From positions 124,001 to 188,000 of the forward strand of contig NZ_JAHDAU010000003.1 in NCBI RefSeq assembly GCF_021991835.1: DNA of 64,000 nucleotides, read 5' to 3'. The notes beneath the pieces are model-generated. The model saw nothing but the letters and a program-made list of their open reading frames with translations, ran no database searches and was not told the origin of the DNA. Source of the stretch: Polaribacter sargassicola (GTDB taxonomy: Bacteria > Bacteroidota > Bacteroidia > Flavobacteriales > Flavobacteriaceae). Made by a program: the position numbers and the translations under genes. Below are positions 26,997 through 35,335 of this stretch, one piece after another; within the stretch, counting starts at the first letter, position 1; every line of letters starts with the position of its first letter.

Positions 26997-28205
26997 ATGT
27001 ACTTTTATATCAAAAAAAAACAAGTTTATATTTTGCATAAATCTCTATTTTTTAATCTAAAAGATAAGGTGTTTTTAATCTTACTTTTTCTAATTAATTC
27101 TCTTTTTGTTTTTAAGTATTCTGTAAGACTACCAGAAACTTTAAATAATATAGCTTTGTTAACTTACACCTTATTATTTATAAGCATTTTCTATGCTCAC
27201 TTTAAGCTTAAAAATTTTTTAAATAGAATTAGAAACTTTAATTTGCTATTATACATTTTTTCTTTTTTGATATTTATTGTCTTTCTATTAGTTAACTTAA
27301 AAGTAGATGGATTGTCTTTAAATACAGACAGATGGTCTGCTTTAGATGTTTTAATAAAAAGTATTTTAGAAATTAAATATCCTTACGCAATCTTAGATCA
27401 TTTAGGTAATACAACTTCTAATCTACCAGGTTTGTTTTACATTGGGTTGCCTTTTTATTTACTGGGCGATATAGGTTTTTTACAACCATTTACGTTCCTT
27501 TTTTTATCATTATTCATCATACAATCAAATATTAAAAATGATCAAAAAGTATTTATTTTTTTATTGATATTGATTTCTCCTGCTTTTTATTGGGAGGTAA
27601 TTGCAAAAAGTGATTTAATGAGTAATTGTATCTTATTACTTATTTTTATTTGTTTTTGGCAGAAAAAATTTAGAAATAAACTTTTTAAGAAAAAAGGATT
27701 ACTAGCAATTATTGTTGCTTTGTTCTGTTTAACAAGAGGCATAGTAATGATACCTTTAACCCTTTTTTTGTTTGCTCCTTTTGTTAAAATTGCCTCAAAG
27801 AAAAAAATATCTTTTCTACTTTATTTATTCTTTTTTGGAGTTCTTATTTCTTTACCAATTTTATTTTCATTACCAAGTTTAGATTTTATAATAGAACACA
27901 ACCCTTTTAATCATCAGACAAGATATGCTCCTAAAATTTTAATTATTTTATCATTATTAGTTCCGTTTTTTTTGTCTTTTAAAGTTAAGTATTCTAGTGA
28001 TGTTTTTCTTTTTTCTACTTACATTTTTAGTGGTTTAATGTTAATTACTTTTGGCTTAAATATTATAGAAGAAGGTTTTTATAATAATGTCTTTGGAGAT
28101 TTATTTGATATTTCTTATTTATCAATGATATTACCTTTTATATTTTTTTACTTTTTAGAAAGCTTTATAAATATTGAAGAGGGTTTTAAAAATTATAGAA
28201 ATTAA
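26997..28205 (+). CDS. Multi-pass membrane protein, GT-C-like
   Basis: This 402-residue protein has about ten or eleven hydrophobic helices joined by short loops. The longest periplasmic-type loop lies after helix 3 and reads DGLSLNTDRWSALDVLIKSILEIKYPY, followed by GNTTSNLPGLFYIGLP. An acidic or aromatic first loop and proline-rich FYIGLPFYLLG are reminiscent of lipid-linked-sugar mannosyltransferases (GT-C, for example DUF2029 or PMT-like families). No catalytic residue can be fixed. The product probably handles polyprenyl-linked sugars or is a related membrane protein. It is divergent from pdhB (63 bases apart) and has no obvious partner gene. Confidence 0.55.
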   Translation: MYFYIKKKQVYILHKSLFFNLKDKVFLILLFLINSLFVFKYSVRLPETLNNIALLTYTLLFISIFYAHFKLKNFLNRIRNFNLLLYIFSFLIFIVFLLVNLKVDGLSLNTDRWSALDVLIKSILEIKYPYAILDHLGNTTSNLPGLFYIGLPFYLLGDIGFLQPFTFLFLSLFIIQSNIKNDQKVFIFLLILISPAFYWEVIAKSDLMSNCILLLIFICFWQKKFRNKLFKKKGLLAIIVALFCLTRGIVMIPLTLFLFAPFVKIASKKKISFLLYLFFFGVLISLPILFSLPSLDFIIEHNPFNHQTRYAPKILIILSLLVPFFLSFKVKYSSDVFLFSTYIFSGLMLITFGLNIIEEGFYNNVFGDLFDISYLSMILPFIFFYFLESFINIEEGFKNYRN

Positions 28206-28335
28206 TGAGAATAAGTTTTCAATAAAAAATCTCCCTTCTTTATTTAAATAATTTTATTTTTATTTATTAAACCTCTTTTTTTTATAAAATTGAAAAAAAA
28301 TACTATTGTTTTTAATTAAAAAACTAAAAAACCCT

Positions 28336-28365
28336 AAAAAATACTATGCATGCATAGTATTTTTT
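28336..28365. repeat. Perfect 30-base palindrome upstream of etfB
   Basis: Arms AAAAAATACTATGCA (28336-28350) and TGCATAGTATTTTTT (28351-28365) are perfectly complementary with no spacer. As RNA it can fold with GCAUGC in the loop and a U-tract after it, so it may be the terminator of the rightward membrane protein gene (130 bases upstream). As DNA it could be a dimer-binding operator, since it lies only 12 bases before the putative etfB -7 box. Confidence 0.55.
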
Positions 28366-28377
28366 AAAAAAAAGCCG

Positions 28378-28385
28378 TATTTTCG
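28378..28385 (+). promoter_or_regulatory. Putative -7 box of etfB (TAnnTTCG variant)
   Basis: TATTTTCG differs by one base from TAnnTTTG. The same TAnnTTCG variant appears upstream of pckA (38321-38328, minus) and of the ECF sigma gene (62848-62855, minus). The etfB ATG is 32 bases downstream. Confidence 0.3.
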
Positions 28386-28417
28386 TAAACGACAAAAAAC
28401 GTTTAAAATAGAGTTTT

Positions 28418-29164
28418 ATGAAAATATTGGTTTGTATTAGTCACGTCCCAGATACTACATCAAAGATTAATTTTACAGATAATAACACAAAGTTTGATAC
28501 AAATGGAGTGCAATTTGTAATAAATCCTTATGATGAGTTTTGTCTTACAAGAGCGATGTGGTTTAAAGAAAAACAAGGTGCTTCGGTAACCGTTGTAAAT
28601 GTTGGTGGTGCAGAAACAGAACCTACTTTAAGAAAAGCCTTAGCAATAGGTGCAGATAAAGCAATTCGTATAAATGCAAACCCAACAGATAGTTTTCAGG
28701 TAGCAAGTGAGTTATCTGAAGTTGTTAAAAAAGGTGAGTTCGATTTAGTTTTAACAGGAAAAGAATCTGCAGATTATAACGGACAAATGGTACCTGGTAT
28801 GTTATCTGCTTTAACTAATTTTAATTTTATTAATGGTTGTGTTGGTATAGAAATAGAAGGCACAAATGTATCTGCTACAAGAGAAATAGATGGTGGTAAC
28901 GAAACTTTGTCTTCTAGTTTACCTATTGTAATAGGTGGCCAAAAAGGAATTGTAGAAGAAAAAGATTTACGTATACCAAATATGCGTGGTATTATGATGG
29001 CACGTAAAAAACCGTTAGAAGTTGTAGAGCCTATAGGTAGTACATCTGCCACAAACATTCAATCTTTTGAAAAACCAGCACCTAAAGGAGCTGTAAAATT
29101 GATAGACTCAAATAATGTAGATGAATTAATTAATCTGCTACATAATGAAGCAAAAGTGATCTAA
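28418..29164 (+). CDS. etfB: Electron transfer flavoprotein, beta subunit
   Basis: This 248-residue subunit forms, with EtfA, a heterodimer carrying FAD and AMP that passes electrons from acyl-CoA and other dehydrogenases to the quinone pool through ETF dehydrogenase. It starts MKILVCISHVPDTTSKINF and has NPYDEFCLTRA near residue 37, AIGADKAIRI near 83, and the adenine-nucleotide loop VLTGKESADYNGQMVPGML near 110. RREIDGG-like ATREIDGGNETLSSSLPIVI lies near 153. It is followed 127 bases downstream by etfA, without a terminator, so the two are probably co-transcribed. Confidence 0.93.
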   Translation: MKILVCISHVPDTTSKINFTDNNTKFDTNGVQFVINPYDEFCLTRAMWFKEKQGASVTVVNVGGAETEPTLRKALAIGADKAIRINANPTDSFQVASELSEVVKKGEFDLVLTGKESADYNGQMVPGMLSALTNFNFINGCVGIEIEGTNVSATREIDGGNETLSSSLPIVIGGQKGIVEEKDLRIPNMRGIMMARKKPLEVVEPIGSTSATNIQSFEKPAPKGAVKLIDSNNVDELINLLHNEAKVI

Positions 29165-29291
29165 CTTAATAAAATAAGTTTACACAAATTTGTCTTAGAA
29201 TTTTCACAAATAATAAAAATATTTTTAGAATACTTTTTAGTACCTGATTATAATAGTACAAATATTCTAAAAATTTAAAACCTTATAAAAT

Positions 29292-30248
29292 ATGTCTGTA
29301 TTAGTTTTTGCCGATTCGTCGGAAGGAAAATTTAAGAAATCTGCTTTTGAAGTAGTTTCATATGGAAAAAAAATTGCAGAACAATTAAATACAAATATTG
29401 TTGCAGTAACAATTAATGCTGATGATTCATCTGAATTATATAAATACGGAGCAGAAAAAGTAGTTACAGTTTCTAATGATAGTTTAACTATTTTTAATGC
29501 GAAACAATATGGAGCAGTAATTACTGAGGTAGCAAAAGCAGAAAGCGCAACAGTTGTAGTTATAGACTCTAGCATTGATGGATTGTATTTAGCTCCATTA
29601 GTTGCTGTAAACCTAGAAGCCGGTTGTATTTCTAATGCTGTAGAGCTACCATCAAACGTTAGCCCGTTTACAATAAAAAGAAAAACATTTTCTAATAAAG
29701 CATTTTCTAACACTGTAATTTCTACTGATGTAAAAGTAATAGGATTAGCAAAAAATTCTTTTGGAATTTATGAAAACGTTGTTTCTGGAACTACAGAATC
29801 TTTTGAAGCAGCTTTGCCTGATGCAGGTGTAAAATCAGAAAAAATAGAAAAAGTTACTGGTAAAGTAACTATTGCAGATGCAGATATTGTAGTTTCTGGT
29901 GGTAGAGGTTTAAAAGGACCAGAAAATTGGGGTATGATTGAAGAATTGGCAGATGTTTTAGGAGCCGCAACAGCTTGTTCTAAACCTGTTTCTGATTTAG
30001 GTTGGAGACCTCATGGAGAACATGTTGGACAAACAGGTAAACCCGTAGCATCTAATTTATATATTGCTATAGGTATTTCTGGTGCAATACAACACTTAGC
30101 AGGGATTAATGCATCTAAAGTAAAAGTAGTTATAAACACAGATGCAGATGCTCCTTTCTTTAAAGCTGCAGACTACGGTATTATTGGTGATGCTTTTGAA
30201 GTTGTACCAGAATTAATAGAAAAATTAAAAGCATTTAAAACAGCTTAA
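29292..30248 (+). CDS. etfA: Electron transfer flavoprotein, alpha subunit
   Basis: This 318-residue partner of EtfB carries the FAD site. The C-terminal domain shows SGGRGLKGPENWGMIEELADVLGAA (residues about 198-222), ACSKPVSDLGWRPHGEHVGQTGK (222-244) and ISGAIQHLAGI near residue 263, all classic for EtfA. The N-terminal half resembles the EtfB nucleotide fold (SVLVFADSSEGKFKKSAFEV). A strong terminator follows at 30297. The unit may serve fatty-acid beta-oxidation. No acyl-CoA dehydrogenase lies in the window. Confidence 0.93.
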   Translation: MSVLVFADSSEGKFKKSAFEVVSYGKKIAEQLNTNIVAVTINADDSSELYKYGAEKVVTVSNDSLTIFNAKQYGAVITEVAKAESATVVVIDSSIDGLYLAPLVAVNLEAGCISNAVELPSNVSPFTIKRKTFSNKAFSNTVISTDVKVIGLAKNSFGIYENVVSGTTESFEAALPDAGVKSEKIEKVTGKVTIADADIVVSGGRGLKGPENWGMIEELADVLGAATACSKPVSDLGWRPHGEHVGQTGKPVASNLYIAIGISGAIQHLAGINASKVKVVINTDADAPFFKAADYGIIGDAFEVVPELIEKLKAFKTA

Positions 30249-30296
30249 TAGTTTTTTTGTGTCTTTTAAAATAGACGCTCATAATACTAACAAAAT

Positions 30297-30332
30297 AAGG
30301 TAGTAATATAAATATTACTACCTTTTGTTTTG
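30297..30332 (+). terminator. Terminator of etfA
   Basis: AAGGTAGTAATAT (30297-30309) pairs perfectly with ATATTACTACCTT (30312-30324), followed by a T-rich run. Confidence 0.85.
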
Positions 30333-30495
30333 TTATATAATTTCATTTAAAAAAAGTTTATTTTTTATTTATAAACAAAAATGTAATTTTTTATTTTTTT
30401 TATATTAAAAACTAACTTTATAAATATTGATTTTATAAAATATTGACAAACAACAACTAAATTATATCATTTTTTATAAAAAAATCTCTATAAAA

Positions 30496-30526
30496 TAAAA
30501 ACATCGCTTAAATTAAGCGATGTTTT
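30496..30526 (-). terminator. Terminator of the DUF1328 gene
   Basis: AAAAACATCGCTTAA (30496-30510) pairs with TTAAGCGATGTTTTT (30512-30526). T-runs on both strands make it usable in either direction. Confidence 0.8.
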
Positions 30527-30552
30527 TATTTCTATTTTTTATAATTAATAGT

Positions 30553-30714
30553 TTAACGTTTTACCAAACTCTTAATAATTGATAAAACAAAAAGTACTAT
30601 AAATATAAAAAAGAAAATTTTTGCGATTCCGGTTGCAGCACCTGCAACTCCACCAAATCCAAAGATTGCAGCAATAAAGGCTATTATTAAAAATGTAATG
30701 GTATAACGTAACAT
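30553..30714 (-). CDS. DUF1328 (YtjA-type) small membrane protein
   Basis: This 53-residue protein was read directly from the sequence. Its start [22 protein letters not shown] and the following [20 protein letters not shown] match the DUF1328 family, whose [16 protein letters not shown] core is highly conserved. These are two-helix inner-membrane proteins that in many bacteria are induced by envelope or osmotic stress; the molecular role is unknown. The leader carries a -7 box (TAACTTTG, minus strand, 30768-30775) and a perfect AGATAAC / GTTATCT hairpin (30743-30761). It is divergent from the AraC regulator gene. Confidence 0.88.
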   Translation of the reverse strand: MLRYTITFLIIAFIAAIFGFGGVAGAATGIAKIFFFIFIVLFVLSIIKSLVKR

Positions 30715-30767
30715 ATTAGTAAGTTTTAATGGTTAATATTATAGATAACTCCTTGTTATCTTCTATT

Positions 30768-30775
30768 CAAAGTTA
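30768..30775 (-). promoter_or_regulatory. -7 promoter box of the DUF1328 gene
   Basis: The minus strand reads TAACTTTG, an exact TAnnTTTG match, 53 bases before the ATG. The leader contains a 7-bp hairpin at 30743-30761. Confidence 0.45.
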
Positions 30776-30903
30776 CTAACAATTAACACGTTACATTAAC
30801 TGTAATAATTTTCATTTTAACTCATTTAATTTTAGTTACTTTACAAAAGTTCTCTCACATAATTAAAACTAGGTAAAAAAGGAATATTAAAACATAATAT
30901 CTA

Positions 30904-31929
30904 ATGATAGAAATTGAAATAATTGCTGATAGTCCTAAGGACTTAATCACTCAAATTCACGACGTGACAGGAGGTTCTTTAGTAACAGATTGGAATGAAA
31001 GCGTATTAACAATTAATAATGAATACGCTACAGGGATTATAAGATTTATTCCTTTTGATTGGGGCGTAAACCTTTTAGATTTTGAGTTAAAATTACACAA
31101 AGAGTTTATTTTAAAAATTAAAGCTGATGAACATTTTAATCCAATTCGTTTTATTTATCCTTCTTTAGGTTATTTAAAACATCGTTTTGGTGTTCAAAAT
31201 GAAGTAAAACAAATAGATCAATTTCAATCTTTAATTTTTACAAATAAAACAGGAGGTTATAATTACCTTTCTTTTCCTAAAAACGAAAGTGTAAATATTA
31301 ATGTAATACAAATTACCAGAAAACATTTTCTTAAAAAAAGAACAACCAATGTTTCTACTTTAAGCGAAAAACTTTATGATGTTTTTATGGACACCGATCA
31401 TGAAAATAGGTTTTCTAATTATGGTACTTTAAACTTAAAAATGGCCGATTTAATTAGAGACATGAAAAAAGTAAAAGGTAAAGGAATGCTACGTATTTTA
31501 AAAATTGAAGCAAAAGTTTATGAGATTTTATCACATCACATACAACAACATAATAGAATTTTAGATGGTCAAAAAATACCAAATGCTATTGATAAAAGCG
31601 AATTAAAAATTGTAAGAAAAATAGGAAATAATATTCTAAAAAATCCTGCTAAAGAATACACTTTAGAGCAAATTTCAGAAAATTACGGTTTAACACAAGC
31701 AAAGCTTCAAGAAGGTTTTAAGTTTTTATACAAAAGAACTGTTACAGAATATATAAGACATATTCGTTTAGAATCTGCAAGAAACATGTTAAAAAATACC
31801 GATTTAAATATTTCTCAAGTGGTGTATAGTGTAGGTTTTAGTAGTAGAAGTTATTTTTCTAAAATTTTTAAAGAAAAATATGATATTACTCCAAATCAAT
31901 TTAAAAAAAATCTACTAACTGTTATTTAA
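30904..31929 (+). CDS. AraC-family transcriptional regulator
   Basis: This 341-residue protein has a C-terminal double helix-turn-helix domain of AraC type (about residues 235-338: KNPAKEYTLEQISENYGLTQAKLQEGFKFLYKRTVTEYIR, then LNISQVVYSVGFSSRSYFSKIFKEKYDITPNQFKK). The N-terminal 230 residues are not a recognisable cupin. They begin MIEIEIIADSPKDLITQIHDVTGG and may bind an unknown ligand. It is divergent from the DUF1328 gene and convergent with the DUF6327/holin/YtxH group, which suggests it controls one of them (inference). An AGGAA ribosome site lies 15 bases upstream. Confidence 0.88.
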   Translation: MIEIEIIADSPKDLITQIHDVTGGSLVTDWNESVLTINNEYATGIIRFIPFDWGVNLLDFELKLHKEFILKIKADEHFNPIRFIYPSLGYLKHRFGVQNEVKQIDQFQSLIFTNKTGGYNYLSFPKNESVNINVIQITRKHFLKKRTTNVSTLSEKLYDVFMDTDHENRFSNYGTLNLKMADLIRDMKKVKGKGMLRILKIEAKVYEILSHHIQQHNRILDGQKIPNAIDKSELKIVRKIGNNILKNPAKEYTLEQISENYGLTQAKLQEGFKFLYKRTVTEYIRHIRLESARNMLKNTDLNISQVVYSVGFSSRSYFSKIFKEKYDITPNQFKKNLLTVI

Positions 31930-31932
31930 TAA

Positions 31933-31966
31933 AAAAACCTCAATATAAAATATATTGAGGTTTTTA
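31933..31966. terminator. Bidirectional terminator between the AraC gene and the DUF6327 gene
   Basis: AAAAACCTCAATATA (31933-31947) pairs with TATATTGAGGTTTTT (31951-31965). It lies between convergent genes. Confidence 0.85.
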
Positions 31967-31992
31967 AAATCAACTAACCACTATTAAAAAAA

Positions 31993-32193
31993 TTATTTAA
32001 ACACTTTTTTTAAAAGCATAAAAAAACCGTATTTACTTGCAAATTTAAAAGTGCTATTTAACCAATTTATTGGTTTTAAAACATCTTCAAAATCACGCTT
32101 TACAATCTTAAGTTCTTCTAAAGCTATTTCCTTTTCTAAAGCTAATTTTTTAAGTTCTTTTTCTATATCATCAAAGCTCTCGTAGGTTTTCAT
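31993..32193 (-). CDS. DUF6327-like small protein
   Basis: From the ATG at 32193 the product has 66 residues; a longer frame begins 14 codons upstream inside the preceding gene, but its extra residues are lysine-rich and unlike a protein start. It is an acidic-basic helix (YESFDDIEKELKKLALEKEIALEELKIVKRDFEDVL) followed by PINWLNSTFKFASKYGFFMLLKKVF, a possible membrane-surface helix. It resembles the DUF6327 family found in Flavobacteriia beside YtxH and holin-like genes (from memory). The function is unknown. It is the last gene of the three-gene leftward group. Confidence 0.7.
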   Translation of the reverse strand: MKTYESFDDIEKELKKLALEKEIALEELKIVKRDFEDVLKPINWLNSTFKFASKYGFFMLLKKVFK

Positions 32194-32224
32194 AGTTTTA
32201 TTTTTTTTTAGTTGATTGATTTTT

Positions 32225-32575
32225 TTAAGATTCAAAAAACATATCAGACATTTTTCGAATAATCTTTTTATCTATTTTTTTTCTTATTGAAAAAATAAAA
32301 AGCGGAATAATTAAGAAAAACAACGCAACAATTAAATATCCAAGAGAAGTATTATTTAAATAGTTACCTAGAAAAATTGCGGAAGCAAATGCTAAGAAAA
32401 TTAATCCTATAAAAACAAACCAACCTATTAAAAATACTTTAACTATAGAGCTTAAAGAAACAGTTGCTAGTTGAAAAATTTTTAATTTTCCATGCTCGTA
32501 AAAAGTTTCTAAATATTTTTGGCCAGACTCAGAACCTCTATTTGTTGTCTTATTTATTTTATCTAAAATTTCCAT
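32225..32575 (-). CDS. Holin-X-like two-helix membrane protein
   Basis: This 116-residue protein has a hydrophilic N terminus, two hydrophobic helices (about 46-70 and 77-98) and a basic C-terminal tail (RKKIDKKIIRKMSDMFFES). This layout matches the 'putative actinobacterial holin-X / phage holin' family, which is common in non-phage chromosomes. It is a membrane protein of unknown role, and no phage genes are near. It sits 4 bases after ytxH and slightly overlaps the long form of the next gene, so the three are co-transcribed. Confidence 0.7.
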   Translation of the reverse strand: MEILDKINKTTNRGSESGQKYLETFYEHGKLKIFQLATVSLSSIVKVFLIGWFVFIGLIFLAFASAIFLGNYLNNTSLGYLIVALFFLIIPLFIFSIRKKIDKKIIRKMSDMFFES

Positions 32576-32579
32576 TTAA

Positions 32580-32915
32580 TTAGGCAGATTTTTGTAATTT
32601 TTTATTTTTCTCTTTCAATTCTTTTAATTTTTTCTCTAAAGAAGAAATTACATCTTCTGTTTTATGACTTACGTTAGATACCACAGTTTCTAATTGATCA
32701 TCTAAAGTATCTGTCTTATTTACAAACGTAGATGCTACTTTTTCTGAAATATCAGAAGCATTTTCTACTATTATATCTTTTGCATTAATTGCTTCATCTG
32801 CAATTTTCTGTCTTGTTTCACTACCTTTATAAGGTGCAAATAAAACTCCTAAAGTTGCTCCTATTGCTGTTCCTGCTAAAATTCCTACTATCGTGTTACT
32901 ACTACTATTATTCAT
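32580..32915 (-). CDS. YtxH domain protein
   Basis: This 111-residue protein opens with a glycine-rich hydrophobic segment (NTIVGILAGTAIGATLGVLFAPYKGSETRQKI, the YtxH hallmark), then a long amphipathic helix rich in Val, Ser and acidic residues and ending in a Lys-rich coil. YtxH proteins are induced by general stress in Bacillus, and the membrane-anchored helix may act like a desiccation or shape factor. It heads the leftward group with holin-like and DUF6327 genes. A perfect -7 box (TAGATTTG, minus strand, 32982-32989) lies 66 bases upstream. Confidence 0.85.
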   Translation of the reverse strand: MNNSSSNTIVGILAGTAIGATLGVLFAPYKGSETRQKIADEAINAKDIIVENASDISEKVASTFVNKTDTLDDQLETVVSNVSHKTEDVISSLEKKLKELKEKNKKLQKSA

Positions 32916-32981
32916 AATATTTTGTTTTAATGGTTAAACTTATTTTCTGTACTTATATAGTGTTGTATAATTAGTACATCA

Positions 32982-32989
32982 CAAATCTA
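32982..32989 (-). promoter_or_regulatory. -7 promoter box of the ytxH group
   Basis: The minus strand reads TAGATTTG, an exact TAnnTTTG match. The implied leader is about 60 bases. Confidence 0.45.
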
Positions 32990-33035
32990 CAACAGCAATA
33001 AAGTCTTGTTTAACTCTATAAAAGTAAATCTTAAC

Positions 33036-33887
33036 TCAAATGCTAATTAAGGTGAATTTTAAGCTATTATGAGTCGTTTTTTGAGAAAGTATGCCAATTG
33101 AATTTTCTGTAAGCTGTAAAACTCTAGGATAACCACCAGTAACTTGGCAGTCTTTCATTAAAACAATAATTTTTCCAGAAGGTGTTAATTGTACAGTTCC
33201 TGGCAAAACTGCAGATGTTAAAATAGAAGGTAAATTATTTTTGATTGTTTCATTTAACCGATACCCCATTCTATTATTATCATTAGAAATGGTAAATAAC
33301 AGATTTGTTAATTGTTTTTTTTGATCATCATTTAACAAATCATATTCCGGACCTTTAAAACATTTTATTTCTTCTGTTTTAAAATAAGATTTTAAAATTC
33401 CGACAGAAGTATTGGTTGATTTTAATTGAGCTTTAATCTTCTTTACAGGTAGAATTTCATTTTTTTTAATGATAAAATCATCGGTTATATTCTGATAAAA
33501 ACTTCTACTTTGTAATATTTTTTTTGATTGAAAACCTTCTTTTACCGCTAAATAACAACGAACTCCAAAATTAATTTTTCCAAAAGATAAAACATCATTT
33601 TTAGAAACACTAATTCTTGCATTTATTAAAATTGATTTCTGATTTATTTTAGGCGAAAAATCTCCACCAGAAATACATATAAAAGTATCGGTTAAAAACT
33701 GTAATTGCGTTCCGCCAAATGTAATTTCTAAAACGGCAAATTCTAAAGAATTATTTAAAATACTATTAGCTAAATTAGCAGAATACTCATCCATAACACC
33801 AGAAACCGGCACTCCTATTGAAGCAAAACCTTGCCTACCTTTATCTTGAATTGATGCATAAAAACCTGCTTTTAAAACTTTAATCAT
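33036..33887 (-). CDS. pxpC: 5-oxoprolinase subunit C (PxpC)
   Basis: This 283-residue protein is one of three subunits of prokaryotic 5-oxoprolinase, which uses ATP to open 5-oxoproline (pyroglutamate) to glutamate. Diagnostic stretches are IQDKGRQGFASIGVPVSGVMDEYSANLAN (residues 13-41), RVxxGP-like CFKGPEYDLL near residue 175 and SNDNNRMGYRL near residue 197, typical of the AHS2/KipA-type carboxyltransferase-like fold. Its start overlaps the pxpB end by 8 bases. This family is often misannotated as allophanate hydrolase subunit 2 or biotin-dependent carboxylase. Confidence 0.9.
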   Translation of the reverse strand: MIKVLKAGFYASIQDKGRQGFASIGVPVSGVMDEYSANLANSILNNSLEFAVLEITFGGTQLQFLTDTFICISGGDFSPKINQKSILINARISVSKNDVLSFGKINFGVRCYLAVKEGFQSKKILQSRSFYQNITDDFIIKKNEILPVKKIKAQLKSTNTSVGILKSYFKTEEIKCFKGPEYDLLNDDQKKQLTNLLFTISNDNNRMGYRLNETIKNNLPSILTSAVLPGTVQLTPSGKIIVLMKDCQVTGGYPRVLQLTENSIGILSQKTTHNSLKFTLISI

Positions 33888-34632
33888 TTAATAAAGTTTT
33901 AGAAATTTTATAACTATTTTCTGTAATTTCTTTTTCTATTTCATAAAATTCATCCAAAGAAATAGACACAAATTTTATTTTATCTCCAGCTTTTGCAAAA
34001 CACGGATTGTCATTTTCTACATCAAAAAAATTAACAGGCGTTTTACCAATAATATTCCATCCGCCAGGAGAATTTAACGGGTAAACTCCGGTTTGTTCAC
34101 CACCTATTGCAACTGCACCTTTATCTACTTTTAAACGCGGATTTGGTTTTCTATCAAAAAACAATTGTTTATTTAATCCGCCTAAATAAAGAAAACCAGG
34201 TAAAAACCCAATAAAGAAAACTGTATAAATTTTAGATGAATGCAATTGTATAATTTCTGATGTAGTTAGTTTGGTTTTTGCTGATATTTCTTCTAAATCA
34301 GCCCCAAATTTAACATTGTAACAAACAGGAATTTCCCACAAATAATTAGATGCTTTTTTAATTTTTACATCAGAAATATAAATAGATTTTAAGAAGTTTA
34401 CTTCTTCTAAAAAATTAGAAAACTCTTCTTTATATTTTATAGTTAAAGAATGATAACCAACAACTAAATCTGTATAAAATTCTTTTTTTTGATGCGCTAT
34501 TTTGTGTTTAAATTTAAGAATATCATTTAAAATATCTTCACTAATAATTGCGTTCCATTCTACAAGAATAGCCTTATTTCCAAAAGGTTTATATGTAATT
34601 TTATTAACCAATTTGTATTCCTTTTTTTGCAA
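33880..34632 (-). CDS. pxpB: 5-oxoprolinase subunit B (PxpB)
   Basis: This 250-residue protein is the AHS1/KipI-like subunit that partners PxpC. Features are YKPFGNKAILVEW at the start, IPVCYNVKFGADLEEISAKT near residue 103, FFIGFLPGFLYLGGL near 138 and GAVAIGGEQTGVYPLNSPGGWNIIG near 165, the best-conserved block in the family. The first residues overlap the end of pxpA by 29 bases. A TTG at 34611 is a possible shorter start, but the ATG at 34632 gives a normal family start. The three genes read leftward in the order A-B-C. Confidence 0.9.
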   Translation of the reverse strand: MQKKEYKLVNKITYKPFGNKAILVEWNAIISEDILNDILKFKHKIAHQKKEFYTDLVVGYHSLTIKYKEEFSNFLEEVNFLKSIYISDVKIKKASNYLWEIPVCYNVKFGADLEEISAKTKLTTSEIIQLHSSKIYTVFFIGFLPGFLYLGGLNKQLFFDRKPNPRLKVDKGAVAIGGEQTGVYPLNSPGGWNIIGKTPVNFFDVENDNPCFAKAGDKIKFVSISLDEFYEIEKEITENSYKISKTLLND

Positions 34633-35335
34633 GTTCTTTAGATAAAAACGCTAAAATTTCTAATGAATTTTCATGATCTCCATGAATACAAAAAGTATCT
34701 GCTTTAATCTTTATTTCTGTATTAGAAATAGTTGTTACTTTTTGATGTAAAGCCATACTACAAACATGATTTAAAACTTGTGTAGAATTCTTAATAATCG
34801 CATTTTCTTTATTTCTGGCAACCAAAGTTAAATTATCATTGTAATTTCTATCTGCAAATGCTTCGTATTTAATTTTGATGTTGTTTTTTAAAGCAATTTT
34901 TTCAATTTCAGAATTAAAAGGAACATATAAAAACACATTTTCTGTATATTTTAAAATGCTTTTTATAAAGTTTTCTGCTGCATTTTTATCTACAGCAATT
35001 AAATTATACAAAGCTCCGTGTGGTTTAATATGATGCAGTTTTTTATTGAATTTAGATAATCTTTCTACAAATAAATCTAATTGATTTTGAATACTAGTTT
35101 GCAAATCGTTTGCAGAAATATGCATTACTTTTCTACCAAAATTTTCTTTATCAGCAAAAGAAGGATGTGCACCAATTAACACATTATTTTCAATAGCCAA
35201 TTGTATGGTTTTGTCAATAGTATTTTTATCGCCATAATGGCCACCACAGGCAATATTACAAGAAGATATGTGTTGCATTAACAAATGTTCATTTACAATT
35301 CCTTCACCAACATCACAATTAATATCTATCTTCAT
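34604..35335 (-). CDS. pxpA: 5-oxoprolinase subunit A (PxpA, LamB/YcsF family)
   Basis: This 243-residue subunit begins with IDINCDVGEGI, and has SCNIACGGHYGDKNTIDKTIQLAIENNVLIGAHPSFADKENFGRK (residues 27-71), both classic for the LamB/YcsF family. AHKPHGALYN-like HIKPHGALYNLI lies near residue 103 and CIHGDHENSLEIL near 222. The conserved Asp, His and Lys residues suggest a polysaccharide-deacetylase-like active site. It heads the pxpABC unit and follows the NRAMP-like gene by one base. Pyroglutamate comes from spontaneous glutamine cyclisation and from peptide turnover. Confidence 0.92.
   Translation of the reverse strand: MKIDINCDVGEGIVNEHLLMQHISSCNIACGGHYGDKNTIDKTIQLAIENNVLIGAHPSFADKENFGRKVMHISANDLQTSIQNQLDLFVERLSKFNKKLHHIKPHGALYNLIAVDKNAAENFIKSILKYTENVFLYVPFNSEIEKIALKNNIKIKYEAFADRNYNDNLTLVARNKENAIIKNSTQVLNHVCSMALHQKVTTISNTEIKIKADTFCIHGDHENSLEILAFLSKELAKKGIQIG

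Larger units (their letters stand above)
30249..30552. other. Intergenic region with two terminators
   Basis: This 304-base stretch lies between the convergent etfA and DUF1328 genes. It holds the etfA terminator (30297-30332) and the leftward DUF1328 terminator (30496-30526), with about 160 bases of almost pure AT between them. I see no reading frame or RNA gene there. Confidence 0.6.

Noticed and set aside
28336..28365. Palindrome as an integration or attachment site
   Set aside because: No integrase, tRNA or direct repeat is near; a terminator or operator explains it better.
32225..32575. Holin-like gene as a prophage remnant
   Set aside because: Holin-X-type proteins are common in chromosomes without phages, and no other phage gene is near.
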